Assembly (NCBI GenBank): GCA_018714725.1
Contig: DVMZ01000060.1
Span: 1 to 8,329, forward strand
Length of the DNA: 8,329 nucleotides
Direction: 5' to 3'
Source of the DNA: Candidatus Scatosoma pullistercoris
GTDB lineage: Bacteria; Bacillota; Clostridia; Christensenellales; Borkfalkiaceae
Shown here: positions 6,815 to 8,329 of the stretch, piece after piece
Layout of the letters: the number at the start of each line of letters is the position of its first letter
Numbering within the stretch: the stretch's first letter is position 1
The notes under the pieces: generated by a model
Told to the model about the DNA's origin: nothing
The model's input: only the letters and a program-made list of their open reading frames with translations
Database searches by the model: none
Position numbers and translations under genes: made by a program

Positions 6815-7882
6815 TCAGTCCGCAGAATCTGCGGCAGCCTCTTCGGCCGGTTTGCCCTTTGCCGCTTCGCGGATCTTCGCCTCGATTTCCGCACGGATCT
6901 CGGGATTGTCTTTGAGGTACTGCCGCATCTTTTCCCGGCCCTGAGCCACTTTGTTGCCGCCGTAGCTGAACCAGGCGCCGCTCTTTTCGATGATGTCGTA
7001 CTGAATCCCCATATCCATGATACAGCCTTCCTGCGAAATGCCTTCGCCGAACACGATATCGAATTCCGCCTGCTTGAAAGGAGGCGCGAGTTTGTTTTTG
7101 ACGATCTTCGCTTTCGTGCGGTTGCCCATGATCCCTTCGCCGTCTTTGAGCGCTTCCGTCCGGCGCACGTCGATACGCACGCTGGCATAGAATTTCAGCG
7201 CTTTGCCGCCCGGCGTCGTCTCGGGATTTCCGAACATCACCCCTACTTTTTCGCGGAGCTGGTTGATGAAAATCACACAGGTATGGGATTTATTCACGAT
7301 CGCCGTCAGTTTTCTGAGCGCCTGCGACATCAACCGCGCCTGCAACCCGACATGGCTGTCGCCCATATCCCCTTCGATTTCCGCTTTCGGCGTCAGCGCT
7401 GCCACCGAGTCGATGACGATGATGTCCACCGCCGAACTGCGCACGAGCGCGTCCGTGATGTCCAGCGCCTGTTCGCCCGTATCCGGCTGGGAGACATACA
7501 GATTTTCAAGATCGACGCCCAGTTTCTTCGCATAGACGGGATCGAGCGCGTGCTCCGCGTCGATGAATGCCGCTACGCCGCCCATCTTCTGCGCTTCCGC
7601 GATCGCGTGCAGGGCGACCGTCGTTTTACCGGAAGATTCGGGGCCGTAAATTTCGATGATTCTTCCGCGCGGCATACCGCCGATTCCCAACGCCAGATCC
7701 AGCGTCAGACAGCCCGTGGGAATCACCTCGATTTCCGTCTGCCCCGCTTCGTCTCCGAGACGCATGATCGAACCCTTGCCGTACTGCTTTTCAATTTGCA
7801 GCAACACGGCGTCAAGCGCTTTCAGCTTCTCGTTATTGGCCTTTTCCTTGCCGGTCTTTTCGCTTGTCTTATCGTTTGCCAT
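6815..7882 (-). CDS. recA: Recombinase RecA
   Basis: RecA forms filaments on single-stranded DNA, catalyses homologous strand exchange and triggers LexA self-cleavage. The 355-residue product has the normal length. Landmarks are the Walker A motif GPESSGKT at 80-87, the catalytic glutamate Glu110 in DAEHALD, the Walker B segment IIVIDS at 154-159, loop L1 around EIEGDMGDSHVG (168-179), and loop L2 starting in INQLREKVGVMFGNPETTPG (206-225). An acidic, Ala/Glu-rich tail closes the protein. The N-terminus is extended by a Lys/Glu-rich stretch before the core, as in other Clostridia. The ATG at 7882 has AGGAGTG about 7-9 nt upstream. It follows cinA after 54 bases and precedes nadE by 53. No GAAC-N4-GTTC LexA box is visible in the upstream gap or in the visible part of cinA, so the promoter is probably further upstream. 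Confidence 0.99.
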   Translation of the reverse strand: MANDKTSEKTGKEKANNEKLKALDAVLLQIEKQYGKGSIMRLGDEAGQTEIEVIPTGCLTLDLALGIGGMPRGRIIEIYGPESSGKTTVALHAIAEAQKMGGVAAFIDAEHALDPVYAKKLGVDLENLYVSQPDTGEQALDITDALVRSSAVDIIVIDSVAALTPKAEIEGDMGDSHVGLQARLMSQALRKLTAIVNKSHTCVIFINQLREKVGVMFGNPETTPGGKALKFYASVRIDVRRTEALKDGEGIMGNRTKAKIVKNKLAPPFKQAEFDIVFGEGISQEGCIMDMGIQYDIIEKSGAWFSYGGNKVAQGREKMRQYLKDNPEIRAEIEAKIREAAKGKPAEEAAADSAD

Positions 7883-7936
7883 AAGTTTTCACTCCTGTCT
7901 TTTTTTCATGGAAATTCTGTCTTTCCCGCTCTTCCG

Positions 7937-8329
7937 TCATAAATTTCTGAGCTGACGGTAAGCGAGGAACAACGCATAATTGATCGCGGTCTCCGTGATG
8001 TCTTCCCGGGAACCGTCAAAGCGATAGCGGTAGACATACACCTTTTCCCGAAGCCCCACGGCGATATAACACAGCCCCACGGGCAGCTCCGTCCGGTCCG
8101 ATTTCGGCCCGGCCAGCCCCGTAGTCGCGACGGAAATGTCGCAGTCGCCCGTGGCTATCAGCCCGGAAGCCATTTCATAGGCGGTTTCGTCTGAAACGGC
8201 GCCCACCGTCCGGAGGGTGTATTCGGAAACGCCCAGCCTCTTCCGCTTCGCCAGTTCGTCATAAGTGTTGAGGCCTTCAAAATACACTTCGCTGGCGCCG
8301 GGAACGGACACGATGCGCCGCGCCAGCCC
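7937..8329 (-). CDS. cinA: CinA/PncC C-terminal domain (NMN deamidase), partial
   Basis: The frame is open to the right window edge and encodes 130 residues ending in AYRQLRNL. It matches the CinA C-terminal (PncC) domain, which deamidates nicotinamide mononucleotide to nicotinate mononucleotide. The visible sequence starts at GLARRIVSVPGASEVYFEG, equivalent to the segment just after the SCTGG motif of the family. It continues through NTYDELAKRKRLGV, VSDETAYEMASG and the active-site region TTGLAGPKSD. An in-frame GTG at 8311 lies inside conserved sequence and is not the real start. The usual family form there is TGxAGPxGG; here the glycines after AGP are replaced by KSD. Whether the gene also encodes the N-terminal MoaB-like (COG1058) domain of full CinA cannot be seen. 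The cinA-recA pairing is common in Bacillota and in other phyla. Confidence 0.93.
   Translation of the reverse strand, partial: GLARRIVSVPGASEVYFEGLNTYDELAKRKRLGVSEYTLRTVGAVSDETAYEMASGLIATGDCDISVATTGLAGPKSDRTELPVGLCYIAVGLREKVYVYRYRFDGSREDITETAINYALFLAYRQLRNL

Overview
The window looks like a moderately GC-rich chromosome segment of a Bacillota bacterium, probably a Clostridia-like gut or anaerobic lineage. The evidence is an RNase Y gene close to recA and cinA, strong AGGAGG-type ribosome binding sites, consensus TTGACA/TATAAT promoters, a tRNA with an encoded CCA end, and a Firmicutes-type GH36 alpha-galactosidase. The phylum is fairly secure; the class is an inference. Every gene lies on the minus strand, so the biological reading order runs from the right edge to the left edge.

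Layout in transcription order: (1) 8329-7937, the C-terminal NMN-deamidase domain of CinA/PncC, whose gene begins outside the window; (2) 7882-6815, recA; (3) 6761-4824, nadE, a glutamine-dependent NAD+ synthetase; (4) a 311-bp gap with a 13-bp-arm hairpin after nadE and a good sigma-A-type promoter for the next gene; (5) 4512-2890, rny (RNase Y), closed by a clear intrinsic terminator; (6) 2771-603, a GH36 alpha-galactosidase; (7) a 293-bp gap with a GC-rich hairpin, A/T-rich palindromes and a consensus tRNA promoter; (8) 309-234, tRNA-Thr(GGT), followed by its terminator; (9) a 111-bp perfect direct repeat with a 139-bp period, reaching the left window edge.

cinA, recA and nadE are spaced by 53-54 bases with no terminator between them and could be one transcript. 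CinA/PncC (NMN to nicotinate mononucleotide) and NadE (deamido-NAD to NAD+) catalyse steps of the same pyridine-nucleotide salvage route. NMN is a by-product of the bacterial NAD-dependent DNA ligase, so recA between them makes a plausible repair/NAD-recycling neighbourhood (inference). rny and the alpha-galactosidase appear to be separate transcription units.

The least ordinary part is the left end. The last 17 nt of the tRNA-Thr, its terminator and about 77 bp beyond are duplicated exactly, with a 28-bp insert between the copies. This is the architecture of the E. coli tyrT distal repeats (rtT), whose units also start with a copy of the tRNA 3' end. I found no defence system, CRISPR array, insertion sequence or integrase in the window.
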